64,000 nucleotides of DNA from Trichoplax sp. H2. Its lineage: Eukaryota; Placozoa; Uniplacotomia; Trichoplacea. Made by a program: the position numbers and the translations under genes. Of this stretch, positions 17,364-31,100 are shown piece by piece. The stretch spans positions 1-64,000 of the forward strand of contig NOWV01000006.1 of the NCBI GenBank assembly GCA_003344405.1, read 5' to 3'. How positions within the stretch are numbered: the first letter of the stretch is position 1; each line of letters opens with the position of its first letter. The notes below the pieces were generated by a model that ran no database searches, was not told the DNA's origin, and worked only from the letters and a program-made list of their open reading frames with translations.

Positions 17364-17875
17364 GCTCCATTTGCAGCTCCTTCCTGCACTACTACAGCAT
17401 ACTGTAGGGGATAGTAGAGGGAATATCGATCATGGCTGCTGGTGGGCTCATCAAGGATGTTATTGGTGTGTTTGTATGTCAAGTTTTGACGTTATACTCT
17501 AGTCTTGCTAGCCACTTTTACTGATCTACGATGGACAACTCTTGCTGCTCCATTTACAGCTCCTTCCAGCACTACTACCGTAGAGAGAATATCGATCATG
17601 GCTGCTGGTGGGCTCATCAAGGATGTTATTGGTGTGTTTGTATGTCAAGTTTTGACGTTATACTCTTGTCTTGCTAGCCACTTTTACTGATCTACGATAG
17701 ACAACTCTTGCTGCTCCATTTATAGCTCCTTCCAGCACTACTACCGTAGAGAGAATATCGATCATGGCTGCTGGTGGGCTCATCAAGGATGTTATTGGGT
17801 GTGTTTTGATGTTATACTCTTGTCTTGCTAGCCACTTTTACTGATCTACGATAGACAACTCTTGCTCTCTCCTAC
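17364..17875 (+). repeat. 166-bp tandem repeat, exon-like (about 3 copies)
   Basis: GAATATCGAT recurs at 17421, 17587 and 17753, giving a constant 166-bp period. Each unit holds GCTCCATTT.CAGCTCCTTCC, an ATG reading MAAGGLIKDVIG, and then a GTGTGT donor-like site. The third copy has lost about 13 bases after the motif. The short frame could be a triplicated first exon, but no downstream exon was found. Confidence 0.9.
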
Positions 17876-18483
17876 AGTAGAATTGGACGCCTGGTCAGAT
17901 GTAAAAACTGTTGTATGGTCAATATTGTTGCAAGAGCTTCTTTTACTGCGTTATGCCTTCGTCGACCATTCAATCAATTCATTTATAACAACTAAAGTAA
18001 AATGCCTTACGTCCAGTACACCAAATGCATGTGTATTGAACTTGATCGACATTGGTTATGCTATGCTTAGCCTCAGTATACTTTAGCCAACGTAGCAATC
18101 TCTCTAAACTCGATTGGTATTTGATAGCAAGTGGCTATAGCAAACTCAATCGTTGCGATGCATAGCTCAAAACTTTCTTACTGCCATCACCCGATCTACA
18201 GTAATACTTCAGACTATCAATATTGTATGCCCCAAGACTCCTTGAATAATGGATCATCGTTTAAGCTATTGACGCTGAGTATCTGCATCATGGGGATTAT
18301 GATCAACGGGCTTAATGCCCACTTATGGTGATCATCATCCTCCAATTGATTCAGTCCAGCAATGGTTGAAATGCCTCTTATTCATTCGCCATACAGGTAC
18401 TTTAGATATATGTCTTGAAATCAATGGATTATTCACTATCAAATAGACATGTTTCAAAGCTCAGAATTGACTTGCACAATGGA

Positions 18484-19012
18484 AATACAAATCACCTCAT
18501 AAGCTTTGAGCCAGTTATCCAACTTGCAAAGTACAGTAAGTTCTCAGTTTACACCGGAGTTCTCACTTTATTTTGAGTAATCACCTCACAAGCTTTGAGC
18601 CAGTTATCCAGCTTGCAAAGTACAGTATGTTGTCAGTTTACACCAGAGTTCTCACTTTATTTTGAGTAATCACCTTACAAGCTTTTGCCAGTTATCCAGC
18701 TTGCAAAGTACAGTATGTTGTCAGTTTACACCAGAGTTCTCACTTTATTTTGAGTAATCACCTCACAAGCTTTGAGCCAGTTATCCAACTTGCAAAGTAC
18801 AGTAAGTTCTCAGTTTACACCAGAGTTCTCACTTTATTTAGAGTAATCAGCTCACAAGCTTTGAGCCAGTTATCCAACTTGCATAGTACAATATGTTCTC
18901 ACTTTATTTTGAGTAATCACCTCACAAGCTTTGAGCCAGTTATCCAACTTGCATAGTACAGTATGTTGTCAGTTTACACCTGAGTTCTCACTTTATTTTG
19001 AGTAATCAATCA
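18484..19012. repeat. 89-bp tandem array, six copies
   Basis: Units begin with ATCACCTCA-like sequence at 18491, 18580, 18669, 18757, 18846 and 18916. The spacing is 88-89 bp except for the fifth unit, which has lost 19 bases. A typical unit carries CAAGCTTTGAGCCAGTTATC, TTGCAAAGTACAGTA and ACTTTATTTTGAGTA. Small open frames here are artefacts of the repeat. Confidence 0.95.
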
Positions 19013-19767
19013 ATCAATAGCAATTGTCCGCAAGTTCATCACCTACTGTAACCAAGCTTTTGATACAGGATATCCTAGTCCATGAGGTCCACCTTTCTTG
19101 ATGCCCATTGCATACCCTCACACAGACGATAGTCTTGACTCTAGTGGCCATTTGGTTTTGATTGAATATTTACATTGGTTGACTTGGTTTCATAATTGAA
19201 ATTGTGAGAGGTTTCAAAGAAAACGCATGCCATGACGAGTCAAGTAAATGGCTAAATACATCATTAAACTACATCCAGCACTGGCATCCGCTTTACCCAT
19301 TCTCTATTGTACAATACCGTTGAAAAAAAAACAGTAAAATAGTCCGTCTCTGCCTTTTTAGTTTACTGAACGACCATTTGGCGTTTCTCTCTTTCTATCG
19401 AGTAGTCCTTCCCATCGATCGTGTCAATTGCACATCAAATTAAGTCAGTCGGGTAGCAAACTTGACCATGGATTTTTTGCAGTCCCCTCAGATTCAACAA
19501 GTATTTCGCAAACAGAGGACTCTACTAGTTATTGAAGCGATAATAATTCCAGGTTATACTGATCTGTCTGCATGGAATTGGAGTCGAATTGAAAGTCCAT
19601 TTCTTCACAATTGAAAGCAATACTATAGCTGAACGTCTTTCAACCATTTTATAGGGCTGGCCACACACCTGTAATCGTAGTCTACAGCACGATTTCCAAC
19701 TTTTTGGGTCTTTTAGTAATATAGAGTAGAAATTCAAGGAAATGAGGTTGTACTGGATCTCCAATCT

Positions 19768-20195
19768 GATATTGAATTTGATAAATCATTATAAATTGAA
19801 TCGCTGCTTGTTTCCGTCAAAAGAGCAGTTCATGTTGTAGATGGCATGAGTGGAGCATGATATTGAATTTGATAAGTCATTATAAATTGAATCGCTGCTT
19901 GTTTCCGTCAAAAGAGCATTTCATCATGTTGTAGATGGCATGATATTGAATTTGATAAGTCATTATAAATTGAATCGCTGCTTGTTTCCGTCAAAAGAGC
20001 AGTTCATCATGTTGTAGATGGCATGATATTGAATTTGATAAGTCATTATAAATTGAATAGCTGCTTGTTTCCGTCAAAAGAGCAGTTCATCATGTTGTAG
20101 ATGGCATGATATTGAATTTGATAAGTCATTATAAATGGAATCGCTGCTTGTTTCCGTCAAAAGAGCTGTTCATCATGTTGTAGATGGCATGATGG
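19768..20195. repeat. 83-bp tandem array, five copies
   Basis: GATATTGAATTTGATAA recurs at 19768, 19859, 19942, 20025 and 20108, giving spacings of 91, 83, 83 and 83 bp. Units share TCGCTGCTTGTTTCCGTCAA and a TTGTAGATGGCATGA tail. The last three copies are nearly identical. No coding content is visible. Confidence 0.95.
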
Positions 20196-20537
20196 TGTAG
20201 GCATGCGATAAACTTGAAAATGAGCAAGAAAATCGCTGGTCGGCCTAGACATATTGATTCAACTCGACGACCATTTCTGCTTGCCATCCTCTCTGACTAT
20301 ACTGCCCAATACAGGCCTACGCACAGCATACGGTAGAGGTCATAGAAAAAGCTTTCAAGGGCCACTATGACGATGGCACCACCAGCCAGGTGTTGCATGG
20401 GCGCAGTTTCTGTCTGTCTGTCTTGCTACCTAGTCTGTACTGGACTCAGCGTTGGAAATTTGCTCCTTGGAGACGTCGTTGCTGACTTGGCGCAAGAGAA
20501 GATTCAACACATTCTCCACCATTAATTAACTAGCAAC

Positions 20538-21753
20538 ATGTTTCGAATTGGCGGAAAACCTGACGAAGCCGAGCTACAAGAAGCTAAAGAATCAGCTAGG
20601 AAAAGTGTCTGGTTTCAGGCAAAGATATTTATCGGTACAATCTTGGTCCTAAGGATAGGTAATAAGCAATCAATCAACCACTTGTAATGGCAGGATGACG
20701 AGGCCATAAGCATCTTGCTATGCCAATAGGCTCGCAATCATGAACCGACATTAGTCGACAAAATCAATCAATTTCATAGCGGTATATATTTCTATAGCTG
20801 GATAAAAATGATGCACTATTTGACTCATATCATAGACTGCATTCGTACCTTTTGAATAGACGTGGTGATCGGTTAGTATTTTTACGGAGCTAGACCTTAT
20901 GATGCAGTCACACTTTTCACGGCGTTCTGAAAATCGCTGTGCTGTCTTACCACGATACTCGTACAAGAATTAACTTCAAGGATGCAATCATACTCTTTCT
21001 GCTCTAAACATCAATTGCCATAGGTAGTGCTGCAATAGACTACACTTGTACTTTATGAATAATCTTTGTGCTGTGAATCAATACTTTACCGTCTACATGC
21101 AGCTATACCTTATGATACAACAAGGATTTCTAAAGAGAGAATCTCTTTCTTAGTAGTCCCTGAATGAAATCAGCCGATCACACTCTGCTAGTGATCCACG
21201 TAAATCGTCATGGCTACTGCTATGGACTGCTCGTGTACGTTTTCAAATAGTAACTGTTGTGCTGTTGATAAGAGACTGAGCTATACCTGATGATGCCATC
21301 AAATAACTTCGAAAATCCCAAAATCAAACTTGTATCAACTTTTACATTGAGTCTCATGCTTGACATGTTACGCTAGAGTGGGACTACGTCTTCAATAAGA
21401 CAGGGCACACTACTACAGATGGTTAAGCAAGATATTCCATCTAGCCGTAATAGGTTGCAATGTTTTGCTAATTTGCTTTTACTGTACACTATGATGCATA
21501 AACCAGCTACGAGTTGGAAATACAAACTTGAATTCTACTTCCCTTAACGAGAACATCTTACTAATAATGACTCCTGTCGACATTTAATGGACAATGTCTG
21601 TGGCATGACTAGCATGTTTCTCTAATTGTATCTGTATAAACATGATCACTTGTTAATGACGCGATCGTCAAACTGATATCTAATCTTATTAATAATCGCT
21701 CTTTTTGTCATTTCTACCTAGCGCCATATATAACCAACCGCTTCTTGGACTAA
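20538..21753 (+). CDS. TOMM5: TOM5-like mitochondrial import subunit
   Basis: Two exons, 20538-20658 and 21722-21753, encode 50 residues. The start MFRIGG matches the conserved MFRI start of animal TOMM5. A charged helix of Glu, Ala and Lys follows (DEAELQEAKESARKS), then one hydrophobic membrane segment (IFIGTILVLRI, about residues 30-40) and a short tail, PYITNRFLD. Human TOMM5 has 51 residues with the same order, ending TPFILKKLDSI. TOM5 is a small tail-anchored subunit of the outer-membrane translocase that steadies the TOM40 channel. The junction is phase 1: ATA-G joins CG-CCA. The donor is GTAATA and the acceptor is CTACCTAG. The assignment rests on a short protein, but start, length, topology and tail all agree. 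Confidence 0.8.
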
Positions 21754-23732
21754 AGACTGATGGAACATCCTAGTAACCGTTTTAATGTAATCAGAAATAT
21801 AAATCAACATCTCAGTTGACGGATAGACGAGAACAAAAAATAATTGTTGTGTATTATCTCGACAACATACTGTAGTTCCATACTATCGGAGCAATACTAA
21901 TGACTTGAAAGTTGGCAGGCTAATGGTAACAGTAGGACCTCCAAAAATCCATTTCAAAATTCTTTATACAACATACCGAACACGATGCTAAATTAGAAAC
22001 TATTGGATCCATAGATCAACCTATTTTCGTACACTTAGGTCTCGTAGTAATATTGTTTGGTTATGCTTCAATCGGCTAATCAATGATATTTACTCAAGTT
22101 TTGACTTTGTAATTTGTATCAATTTTCAAAATATGTGTACTGTATACTGTAATTTGTTACACCAACTGTGGGTCTGCTGGAATATGCGTTAGTGTTGTCA
22201 ATTTCAGCGCTCTTTAATGATTCATTAGGACTATACTGTCAACTAATTTCTGAATGTCAGCTATTAAATGCAAAGGTTTTGCTATTAAAAAACGTTGTTA
22301 AAGATATGCTTAAAAATGAACATAAATGGGACCTGTTGTTGCCTTAGAAAAATCCCGAGGATTCGTCGTGCCATGATCTTGCTCGTCCTCGTTCTTATCG
22401 TGTAGTAATTATAATGAACGGAAGACTTTTCATCCGTCATGGATTCCGATACATTTCACATATTATAGAACCTCATCATCAAAGTACTCCCTATGGCAAT
22501 TCGTTTCCTTTTTGCATGCCAGACTTTGATAGGCTTATAACTAAAGCTATATTTCGAAACAAAATTATATATTAGTTATTGCTGACGAAACTCTTTCCCT
22601 AAAAAGAGAAGAGCCATATGATAACATTACCATTGTCGCTTCTGTAACATTTTGAGAGTATAAACATGTTATCAAGAGTATTCTCAAATACTAGGAAATA
22701 TCACTAAATCTGACTTTGTATGTAGAATTTATTGACAACCGAAACTTTCATGAACTATTTGAATATTTTTCCGGTTGCAACGTGCACCGGTACAATAGTA
22801 TACTCTCACATGCTTATGATTCAATAACTACACTGCAAAGTGTTATAGTTTCCCGAAAAAATAAAATGCCGTACAATAGTTGCTATGGCCCCAAGCATCC
22901 TCGCTCTTTCATCCGTTGCTTGGGTTTAATCTGATACCCAAATAAAATTACTATTTCTCCTTGCTCAAGTCGCAATAACACGTTACCATCAACCACTAAC
23001 TAATGCCTATTACAAATTTACCATACTTTCCATTTTTACAGTATATTACTAGCTCAGACTCCATCAAGTCATGCAACAATGACGTCTTTATTCAAGTCGG
23101 AAATCTCATCATATTTAGCATCAATACATCATTAGAATTTCGATTACAAATAATATTATTACAAATGATGTGCAGGTGATATGTAAAGTAGTCTTATCAA
23201 GACACGCCATAAATTACACTAAAATAAAACACGTGTATTAGACGAAATCGTTTACTCTGATCCTTCAATATCACAACTTGAATTATTTTCTCTTCGGCAT
23301 CATTACGTTCTTGATGTTGATACTATGTTGATATCAACAGCAATGCTAAATTAGTCAGTTACTTTCATTGAAACTCAACATGTAATGTCCATATCAAAAT
23401 AAGTATAAAATAGCCAAATGTCTATTGCTGTATCATGTCGAGTTGATGGCGATTCTTGCACTTTAAAATGCAATCCACTAAAGCAAATTGTAACTATACT
23501 ATAATCAATAAATCAAGATCATTTGCAATTAAACGTCTATGGAGAGCTCAAATACGATGCACATTGTAAGTATAGCAAAGCCAAATAAGAAATAAACGAT
23601 AACCATAAAGACTGCAGTTATTTTGTCTTTTTATTACCCTGCCAAGGTAATTGAATCAGCATCTACCGCTCTCTTGAACTCTCTTTACTTATCTTATATT
23701 TAACCATCTATCTTGATTAACACGTATACCAA
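21754..23732. other. Intergenic region, no gene seen
   Basis: This 2-kb AT-rich stretch lies between the convergent 3' ends of the TOM5-like gene and the DOMON-like gene. A 72-codon open frame near 22716 has no recognisable motif or splice context. I support nothing here. Confidence 0.6.
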
Positions 23733-26700
23733 TTAGTTACGCACTGTTGCAGCATCTTCATTTTGTGGTGGCACAGGATCTGGCTCATCTGTATCTACGC
23801 GTTTATAGATAGTAGTACCTTCCTCTCTGCAAATGAGATAGGTAGCATAGCTGATTTAACAATTTAGCTGTTAACCAGAATTCAAGTTACCACAATGTTC
23901 AGAGCAGCATTTGGAAAATGTGATTTCATTACATCCATATTACAGATAAAATAAAATTAGGCTAAATCAAATTGTATATCGGCATCAACATATAGATCGG
24001 TTTCTATTTGAACTTCATATATGGTTGACTAGTAGGGTGAATTAAGCTTCTTGAAGATTTTGCCATACTAGTTATGATGCTATCTAGCTTGGAGACCTGA
24101 CGAATTAGTTACAATTGGTCGACGATGTCTTAATCCCTTCACCGGCTCATCTCTAATCCCTAAGCCCTTGTGAATACTAAAACTTTGAAAATTGATGTCT
24201 TTAATTACACTACAGTCAATCATTGGTAACGACATTGCAATAAATTTATAATTATAATGATGCTAAATGTAAGATATTAGTATCAACTAAAAATTTCTTT
24301 CTCGATACCAAGAGAATAATCAACTAGAAGGAAAGTATTATAAACAGAAATCAAACTTTAAAATACCACATACAGAATGCGAAAAGGGCATTGCATCAAA
24401 TAAATCTACAGTAGCGTTACCAATAGATCATTCAAATTTCGTAATTATCTCAGCTTATAGCAAATTATCCATTAATGAAATATCTGAAAATTAAAAGTCT
24501 TCTTCTATTATAATAATGAGTTATATTTGGAAGTTCTATAAACAGTAAGCAGCGATAACTTTTATACAGTAGATATAGAAGGCTCATCATTGCAATCGAT
24601 AGTAACTAAACTTCTCAAGTATCTTCTCAAATGTATCGGTCCTATTACTACCATCAAAATGGCCAACATTTAAACCACAAAATACTAACTTCTACAAGAT
24701 GAAATTATTTATCAAATAATTTTGTAAGATTAGCGACTGAAGTTGGCATTGGTCATATATGCAAGAAATAGGTGTAAAGGACTTAAAGGAAATCAACCAC
24801 TTTCTTATTAAATTAATATTTCATATTTAATATTTATATATATTCAACATCCTTTCCCAAAGTATAGTATTATTGTTAATACTGTATAAAAATTTCCTAT
24901 TCTAGATAAAAAAATGTAATAGATAGGGATATGTTTACAAGCCGTTTGAAGATGATGTCATTTGCAGTCAGTGATCAGGTATAGCTTATAAATTGACTAC
25001 ATTCCGCGTAGTAAGAATTAACTAGTCAGTATCAAATGGTGCAGATTATTTTCGTGCTAACATTTAGGACAATTAGGTGTCAGGGTATCAACATTGGATA
25101 TAATTGGATCACTTCCCCTTTAGATAAATTAGTAAAAATTCCTGTATATGTGATATGGGAAATCTATTCACAGACATTATATAGCTGTTAAATTAGATTG
25201 AAAGTAGTGTACGTATACGTATTAATCTCCTAGTTCAAAGTACATTAGTTATATTGGCTCTGTTTACTAACCAGTAGAAATACCAAAGCAACTATATCTA
25301 GCTCATTGCTTTAATTATTACCTAGAAATGCTAGCAATGCCTTACCGTAATACCTACAAGTATAGTAGTAATTTATATTACAGAAGCAGAGTTGATAAAT
25401 CAAGCTTCTCTACGTGGCTGGCATTTGTAGACTAGATTAAGAAAGTCTCCGAATATTTTATCATTTTGTTTTCGTTCGTCATTTCATTTATACAGATAAA
25501 AATAGTCTAGATAGCTCTCTATTCACGCTAGACATGAAAGAAATTGAATTATTATCTACAAGGATATATTGATAAACCTACTCGTCGACGAATGTTGGCA
25601 TAGTTTTAAGTTTTTCCATATTTCTATGCCACCTTTTCATGGCGATAACGATGATAACAATCACGAATATGAAGGCAATACAGATGCCGAAAATCAAAGC
25701 TTGCTCTGTTGCTGCAAACTTGCGGATATCCGTTGCATCTAGTTTTAAATTATCCAAGAGGATAGAAATCGTTTATCTTCTACATTTACATCATAAATCA
25801 TGGCACTATTAGGTCTCTTTATCCAATATTTGATGGCTAATTACTGGCTAACCTTCACACTCGCCATAATTGGATGGCTTTTTATGCATTATTTTACCAT
25901 CACATATATAGACTAATTGTGTAGTTTCTGGCCCTAACAATATCATGAAAGAAAAGTAGTGGATTGAAATATATTAATAACATAATATTTGCGATAGCAT
26001 TCAATATCAGTTCTGGATACCATGACATAAAATTGTTTTTTAAATCAATGCTATATCTTAAAAAATTGCTGTGTATTTTAACTCTTAATCTAGCTACCTA
26101 AAATCTTAATGATATAAAAGAGCAGTTTAATAATAGCAATTTTCGAAAATAAGCCATGTCAAGGTGTATATGTCATGATATAAAATAGTACATTTTAGGT
26201 TATGTATCCAAACCTTATAAAATGAATGAAGGTAATAACAGACTACTAATATCCACTAATAAATAGGATCATACTCAAGAATAAAATTATGGAATAAAAT
26301 CATGCTAAATCGGCACTATTTGCAATAATATGCCTATCTAATATTATACATACTGTACATTAGCTAGTAACCCAACGCTACCGGTGATCACAATAAAGTG
26401 CTATTAAATGCTTAGAAACTTGTAAAATAAATTTACTAGCATTTTTAAGTCAATTAACTAAGAGTCAATCTCGTAACTATACCATAACTTATTATATTTA
26501 GACTAGCATAGTGCAATTTTTGATTATTTTTAAAGATTGAGCTGTTACTGTCATCATTTACCTGGAACTTCGACAGGAACTAAATCAATAATAACGTCGT
26601 CTCTCTTTTGCCTTGCATGATAGGAATGATCCATATCGCCATAAGCATGTACAACATGAAGGGAAACACCCTGTGAAATAATAATCCATCCATTAACGTC

Positions 26701-28152
26701 CACTTTTAGCAGTATATCATACCCATGCGGTAGTCTTTCAAATCATGCTTAAATATGATTTTAATTCTCGATATTTTAAAATAAAATCATGAAAGTAAAT
26801 TCAATTTGAAAGATTTGATAACCTCATCTGAAATTTGATTATTTTCACTATCAATGACTTGCGTGAATGTCATATACTTGTAGTCGCCATCTTGTACCAC
26901 GCCATGATATTGATGATGATAGAATGACGAGACTGATTCCAGAACTTCTCGGTACTAGATCATGATAACATTAATGGCAAAAGCAAACTTTAATATCTTA
27001 GCGCTATCCATCAATGAGATACATATAAGACAGAATCGACACATAATGCTAAGCTTTGGATATACAACGTCCAAAAAGTGGATAAAGGCGACGGATTGAC
27101 AGTGGGTGTAGATGCGCTTATACTACAATTTTGATTATAATAAACGTATTATTCAAAATTTATCATAGCATTTTTAAATTTTCTGCAATATACTTGATTT
27201 TATGTCATTTCCCTTCAAAAAATATATTTGAAAAATTCCAAGGGTAATAAAAACTCGCTTTTCGTTTGTATATATACAATCTTTAATATTACTATAAAGA
27301 CTTATGGGTATAGTAACATATTTAACAAATGCTAGAGTAAAGTCGAAATATCGAGCTAACAGCTTATACTCTAAGATTCAGTTAAATTAAATATTAGAAA
27401 GTTGTATTAATGAAACTAAAAAGTACCGGTATACTCGTATCATACTACGGGTAATAGGCAACATTAAGTTCTACCAAGACCTATGAACAGTAGATTGCAA
27501 TAGGCTATATCTAAAATCAGGAGCTCAATTCAGTAAATTTTATCACAAATTCACAATTTGCTCTAAAATACGTTGAAAAATACTGTGTAGCATAGAAAGT
27601 CCTGGTATAGGTAGTTTTTTTAACTATTACTAACGTCTATTCCTAGATCATCAAGTATTATAGAATATGAATTGTTTAAATTTAATCTCAAATGTAATAC
27701 GATTTATAAAAGATTATATATGGTAACTAGTGTCCAGTTACAAGTATATATCCAACGGTATCACTAAGTTTCACTAATCGATTTATATACTATAATTTGC
27801 AAAATGTTGCCCTATTCGGCTGTAGACTTATTGAAGAATTGTTATATACTATAGTCATCAATCTGTATTCAACCTCTTTTTCATGCGGCTTTTGCTCACG
27901 AGTCCAACCAAAATGCCATTCGAAATCACCAGCTCGTCCAGTCCGAGATAGACCGATTCCAATCCAACTATTTGATTTAGCTCGAAAATGGAAGCTGACA
28001 GAATTACCAGCTATGTCTGCTTCCCAAGACAATTTGACTTGATCTGGGCGATGTAAAATTCGTTCGCCACGGAATATGTTATCATCTTCTTCGGCGGCAA
28101 TTAAGGTAGCATAAATGGCAATTGTTGCTATCCAGAAAATTCGTGAGTGCAT
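23733..28152 (-). CDS. DOMON-like single-pass membrane protein
   Basis: Exons in transcript order are 27850-28152, 26823-26954, 26562-26670, 25853-25933, 25582-25738 and 23733-23826, giving 291 residues. The ATG at 28152 follows an in-frame stop and opens a signal peptide (FWIATIAIYATLIAA). Residues 22-100 resemble the start of a DOMON beta-sandwich, with the sequence VKLSWEADIAGNSVSFHFRA then WIGIGLSRTGRAGDFEWHFGW. About 120 unassigned extracellular residues follow. A single membrane helix (ALIFGICIAFIFVIVIIVIA, about 222-241) leads into a basic, then acidic, tail. DOMON domains bind haem or sugars in other proteins, but the ligand here is unknown. I see no copper-monooxygenase or cytochrome b561 part. 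Exon 5 could instead end at the TAG in GAC-GAG-TAG, dropping the last exon; its GTAGGT donor and the open final exon favour splicing. Introns at 23827-25581 and 26955-27849 show nothing notable. Confidence 0.72.
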
Positions 28153-31100
28153 ATTCACGATTTATTGGTATATTAATGAAAAATAGATATTAAAGTGAAT
28201 ATTCTTAAATTCTCTGAATCAGTCTTGATGAAAATCGGAAATTTTATTAGTGTGTTCTAGCCAGAGATTTGATAATGTTGTTAATCGAATGTAATTTTCA
28301 TCATCAGTTTTCAATACGTTAAATTGAACTACAACTTGTTGTTAGATGGATTTTTATCTTCTTAATTGCAAGATATTAATAAGAAAATCGAGCAATTGCA
28401 TGTCATTAGTAATATAATAACAATATTGCTAGCATATGTTCAATCTAGTGGTATTCCATATTGATCATTATCATATGGCTGTTATAGTTATGTGAGTTCC
28501 AAGAGTAAGTGGATAATATGATTGTATGATAATTAGTATCGAAATACGATCACAGCTGCGGTCATCATCATGATATTTAAACACTAATTAATTAATATTG
28601 ATTTAGTTGTGATGGCTCTGGCAATATCTATATTGATCGTAATAACGAATCTATATGTTAATATTCCTACAATAGTAAAGTTACCGTACTGCACCGGTAT
28701 GAAATCTACTGTATTATATCAAGGAATCAATATGACTCTAAATCATATTTTTAAGTTTGTAGAATAAGAATATTTGGTAACGGAAAATTCAAGATTTTAT
28801 TTTCTTATCATGTAATAGATAAAGTATTGGATCCATTTTTCATTTCGGAAAATTAGATTATGGTCTAGATTTTGAACTACTTGATAGGTCTACTCATAAA
28901 TAAATAGCTATTAACTATATCCTACTGCTTAGATATACAGTATTGTAGAATATATAAAATTAAGAAATGATCAAAGAATGATATTAGGATCTAATCCCAA
29001 CTTGTATAAACACTATATCGGTTCTTCCTCCAATTTGCATCCTGTCCTTGATATTTAAGAGTGCTCTGATTAAGCAGATGTTAAACTGCAGGATTCGATG
29101 TTACAGGTTTGCGACTTATCGCTGCTCAATGGCTTGCATATCAGAATATAGAAAAGTGAAAATGATTATTGATTACCTTATGTGGATCTGATGTAAATTA
29201 TATGGTGAAAATAGTCACTAATTACATTACATGATACACTACAGGCACGAATTAAATGTATCTTCAATGACCAATTCTACCGGAAATTGTAGATGTAGCA
29301 AAAATGGTAATGAACTACTTCGCATTATATAATGCATTGGTGGATTTATGGTTACTTATTGATTAATCCTATCAGAAATTATAATATAGTAAAGATGGTT
29401 AAAGATTACGATGTGCAATAAATTATCTCAGCTGAATTATGAGGTAATGACTATTTAATGATAAAGTCTATTAAATAAACTGCTCCGTTCATCAGCTATA
29501 CGATATATCTAATTATATACCTATATTTTCTACCTCCCCTTTGACCGAATCTAACATAATTTAATGCTATAATATAGTTTCAAGTATCAATAGAGAATAG
29601 ATTAATTAATTCCTGACCGTCACTAGACGATGTATTCAACTATGCTGTAAAACCATACCGGATAATAAATATTCTGAGTAAGTGAAAAGTATCTGTAATA
29701 GCTATAAGCATTAATTATTAATTGAGAAAGATCTAACTTCTATCTATTTCAATCATCGTTATAATTTTTTTGGAAATTTAAAATCTTAAAAACACAAAAT
29801 AAAGTCCTAAATGAGATCGCATCGAAAAATTTAGGTAAAACGTCCATACTAGATTAAATAGCTTCATGAAAGTAATGCCTAATATTTAATTCAAGGTCAA
29901 TTCAAATAGATGAAATTGCTATCTCTTAAACCATTACAATGATAATTCTGAGCAATGTAGAAATTACTGGTAATGAAGAATAAATAATAATCAGCTGCTG
30001 TATTCGTCATCCATTCAGAAATCCAAAAGTATTTATCGTATTTCTACATTTTTATTATTTCGTTAAATAGAGCTTAAAAAACAAAAGTAATTATATGTTA
30101 GAATGGAATACTTAATAAGAATATTTAGCCTCTGGAATAGCATTGCTTAAAGAAATATTACAGTACAATATGATGTAAAATTGATCGAAACATAGACCTC
30201 TGCTAACAGTAGCTGATATAGAGTAATGTCGTTAATTTAGCGAATATGTCATTAATAAATTTTGGTCATCATTTCTGTAAGCTTGCAGAATTTAGCTATA
30301 AATAATGATTTGACTTAAAAACAGTATTAACTTGATTCAAATATGACATCTGATGATGATTACCTTCAGCACAAAATTATGCCATAATAATATCATATTA
30401 TACTATGTTCAATAGAGAACTTTGAATGAATTTAGCAAACAAATCTCGATACCAATATAATAGGATATAAACATTTGATTATATGTACAAAATTTGAATA
30501 GAATTATTAATAGCTTTCTGATTAATACTATAACAGCTGCATAACAAAAGATGTTCATTCTTTAGAGGCCTCTGAGATTGTAGTTATTATCTCAGATCCA
30601 AAGAAATTCATAATTCATAGTAGTAGTCATGAATTAAAAAATCGTACCGGAGAACCATATTTTATTTCAGTAATTTCTATCTAAAAAATTATAGTATCTT
30701 AGTGTAATAAAATAGCTCAATAAATAGATTTTATGCAGTATCGAATCATATGAAGAATACTATAGCTAAGGCCATGTCACCAACACAATGATGTAAAGTA
30801 ATTATGCTGTAATCCATAATAATAACTACGTAAAATGCAATCAATATCTTTATTATTAACGGTAAACTGCCAAAAACAGCATGAACAATGATAATTTTTT
30901 TGTTAGTGAATTTTTAGTTGCTATAACTACATCCAAGTAAATATATAAGGTTAGTATAATTGATAGTCGAATAATGATATTTCTATTTGAAATTAAAACA
31001 TCCGGAACGGTAATCCAGTTATTAAAGTGCCACAGTATTAAAATATACAATGTACTGATGCTATGTTTTTTAATTTAAATACTTTAGATAGATAGAAATA

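Larger units (their letters stand above)
16728..20537. other. Divergent spacer between PRPS and TOM5-like gene
   Basis: This 3.8-kb region separates two divergently transcribed genes and should hold both promoters. It contains the E-box/CRE/E2F cluster at 17315-17350 and three unrelated tandem arrays, listed separately. The intervals 17876-18483, 19013-19767 and 20196-20537 show no repeat or coding exon that I can support. Confidence 0.7.

Noticed and set aside
18484-20195. CRISPR-like regular repeats
   Set aside because: The units are contiguous satellites without unique spacers, and the genome is eukaryotic.
22716-22934. 72-codon plus-strand frame
   Set aside because: It shows no homology, no splice signals that fit and low-complexity AT-driven composition.
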